This document shows, in pieces, positions 62,948 through 64,000 of a DNA stretch of 64,000 nucleotides (position 1 is its first letter; every line of letters begins with the position of its first letter). The notes below the pieces were generated by a model that saw only the letters and a program-made list of their open reading frames with translations, was not told the origin of the DNA and made no database searches. Source of the DNA: Streptomyces sp. SCSIO 75703 (GTDB lineage: Bacteria > Actinomycetota > Actinomycetes > Streptomycetales > Streptomycetaceae); assembly GCF_036607905.1 (NCBI RefSeq), contig NZ_CP144555.1, forward strand, positions 2,418,001 to 2,482,000, written 5' to 3'. A program made the position numbers and the translations under genes.

Positions 62948-64000
62948 ATGAGCACACCTTTACGTTTCGGCCCGGAACTTCGCCGTTTACGGCAGGAATC
63001 GGGGCTGACTCTGACCGAGTTCTCCGTAGCGCTCAACTACGACAAGGGGCACCTCAGCAAGGTCGAGCGCGGGGAACGTTCCGCATCCCCCGAACTGGCC
63101 CGGCGGTGCGACGCCTTCCTCGGGGCGAACGGCGAGCTGCGGCGCCTGGCCGTCCGACCCGAGAGCGACTCGGACACCACCGAAATGCCCTCCGCCACGA
63201 ACCTCTGGCTCGTCGGGCGCCGGGCGGTCCTCTCGGCGGGTACGGGGGCGCTGATCGACCTCGGCCTGAAACTCGGCAGTCAGGCGCCCGCTGCCGCCGC
63301 CCCCCTCCTCCCCTTCTTCCGCGCGCAGTTCGACCAACTGCGAAAGCTCGGCCAGTCCACCGCGCCAAAGGCCCTGCTTCCCCTGCTGGAGACGCAGACG
63401 CGCACGGTCGCCGAGCTGGCCGCCGGCGCCCCGTCCGCCACTCGTGCCCCTGGGTTCCTGCTCGCGTCGCGGTTCGCGGAGTTCACCGGCTGGATGGCCC
63501 AGGAGGCCGGGAACAGCAGCGCGGCTCTCGGCTGGACCGGTGAGGCCGCCGAACTGGCGCATGCGGGGGGCGATCCTTACCTCGGTTCCTACGCGCTCGT
63601 GCGACGCGCCCTTGTCACGCTCTACGACGGGGACTCCGCAGGCACCGTCACCCTGGCCCGGCGGGCCCAGAGCAGCGAACTCCCGCCGCGCATCCGGGGA
63701 CTCGCGGCCCAGCGGGAGGCGCAGGGACACGCGCTCATCGGCGACGAAGACGATTGCCTCCGCAGTCTCGACAGGGCGCGGGAACTGCTCGATAGCGACG
63801 ACGCCCGCAGCGGCGCCGAGCCCGTGATCGGCACCATCCACGTGAGCGATCCGGCGGCGATGACGACCGGCTGGTGCCTGTACGACCTCGGTCGCCCCAA
63901 GGCCGCCGCCGAGGTCCTCGACCGGGAGTGCCTCCGCCTCCCAGCGCACGCGCTGCGCACCCGCGCCCGGTACGGCTTCCGCAGGGCTTTGGCCCACGCC
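62948..64000 (+). CDS. XRE-type helix-turn-helix regulator, partial (runs off the window)
   Basis: 351 codons are present with no stop. The N-terminal helix-turn-helix (about 7-65, ELRRLRQESGLTLTEFSVALNYDKGHLSKVERGERSASPELARRCDAFLG) is followed by a hydrophobic SAGTGALIDLGLKLG region and a helical TPR-like sensor domain (RRALVTLYDGDSAGTVTLARRAQ, LRSLDRARELL). This layout is common among Streptomyces regulators near bld-type or antibiotic genes. ATG 62948 follows GGGGAG. Codons 5 and 14 (62960-62962 and 62987-62989) are TTA, so full translation should require the bldA leucyl-tRNA. The gene is at the edge of a decayed region. Confidence 0.88.
   Translation, partial: MSTPLRFGPELRRLRQESGLTLTEFSVALNYDKGHLSKVERGERSASPELARRCDAFLGANGELRRLAVRPESDSDTTEMPSATNLWLVGRRAVLSAGTGALIDLGLKLGSQAPAAAAPLLPFFRAQFDQLRKLGQSTAPKALLPLLETQTRTVAELAAGAPSATRAPGFLLASRFAEFTGWMAQEAGNSSAALGWTGEAAELAHAGGDPYLGSYALVRRALVTLYDGDSAGTVTLARRAQSSELPPRIRGLAAQREAQGHALIGDEDDCLRSLDRARELLDSDDARSGAEPVIGTIHVSDPAAMTTGWCLYDLGRPKAAAEVLDRECLRLPAHALRTRARYGFRRALAHA

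Overview
The window is about 73% GC with actinobacterial gene content, GGAGG-type ribosome sites, many GTG starts and frequent GTGA start/stop overlaps. Together with a bldK operon, mycothiol synthesis (mshB) and a TTA-containing regulator gene, this points to a Streptomyces or close relative chromosome. Most genes lie on the minus strand. The first ~42 kb is a conserved core arm; from my knowledge of gene orders, the blocks sigE-rseA-htrA-tatB, tag/divIVA-like/folP2/LOG/dapE, fdxA-dapC, mshB and typA-lpqW also occur near one another in Mycobacterium tuberculosis (about Rv1165 to Rv1224).

Layout. 1-5.3 kb: envelope-stress and export genes: ECF sigma factor, zinc anti-sigma factor, HtrA protease and TatB, with a divergent O-methyltransferase. 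6.1-7.2 kb: an intact IS481-family element (1053 bp, 6-bp target duplication) inserted exactly at the methyltransferase stop codon, beside a dispersed palindromic repeat. 7.4-18.5 kb: DUF3117, enoyl-CoA hydratase, DNA glycosylase Tag, a DivIVA-domain membrane protein, a FolP2-type protein, a LOG-family protein, lysine/peptidoglycan genes dapE and dapC, ferredoxin, acetyltransferase and a SirB1-like protein. 18.6-24.9 kb: a membrane PG_binding_4 protein, mshB and an S9 peptidase. 25-37.3 kb: two complete five-gene peptide ABC importers in a row; the second has the order and architecture of bldKABCDE, the importer needed for aerial development in S. coelicolor. 37.6-42 kb: typA and an LpqW-like lipoprotein.

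42-56 kb is a signalling and accessory stretch: two large multidomain PP2C (RsbU/SpoIIE-like) phosphatases fused to RsbW-like ATPase domains, a stand-alone RsbW-like ATPase, a Nudix hydrolase, a SPOR-domain peptide, a GntR regulator, a septum-formation-like membrane protein and a SNF2 helicase. Several spacers here carry GC-rich tandem repeats.

56-64 kb is accessory and partly decayed: a P450 next to a frameshifted NRPS adenylation-domain remnant, the carbon-starvation pair cstA-ybdD, a RelE-like remnant, a coupled CPCC/HEAT-repeat pair, a truncated ORF abutting a frameshifted AAA ATPase remnant, and an XRE-type regulator with two TTA (bldA) codons that runs off the window end. No tRNA, rRNA or CRISPR array was seen. 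Family assignments were made by eye from the translated sequence; no database search was run.
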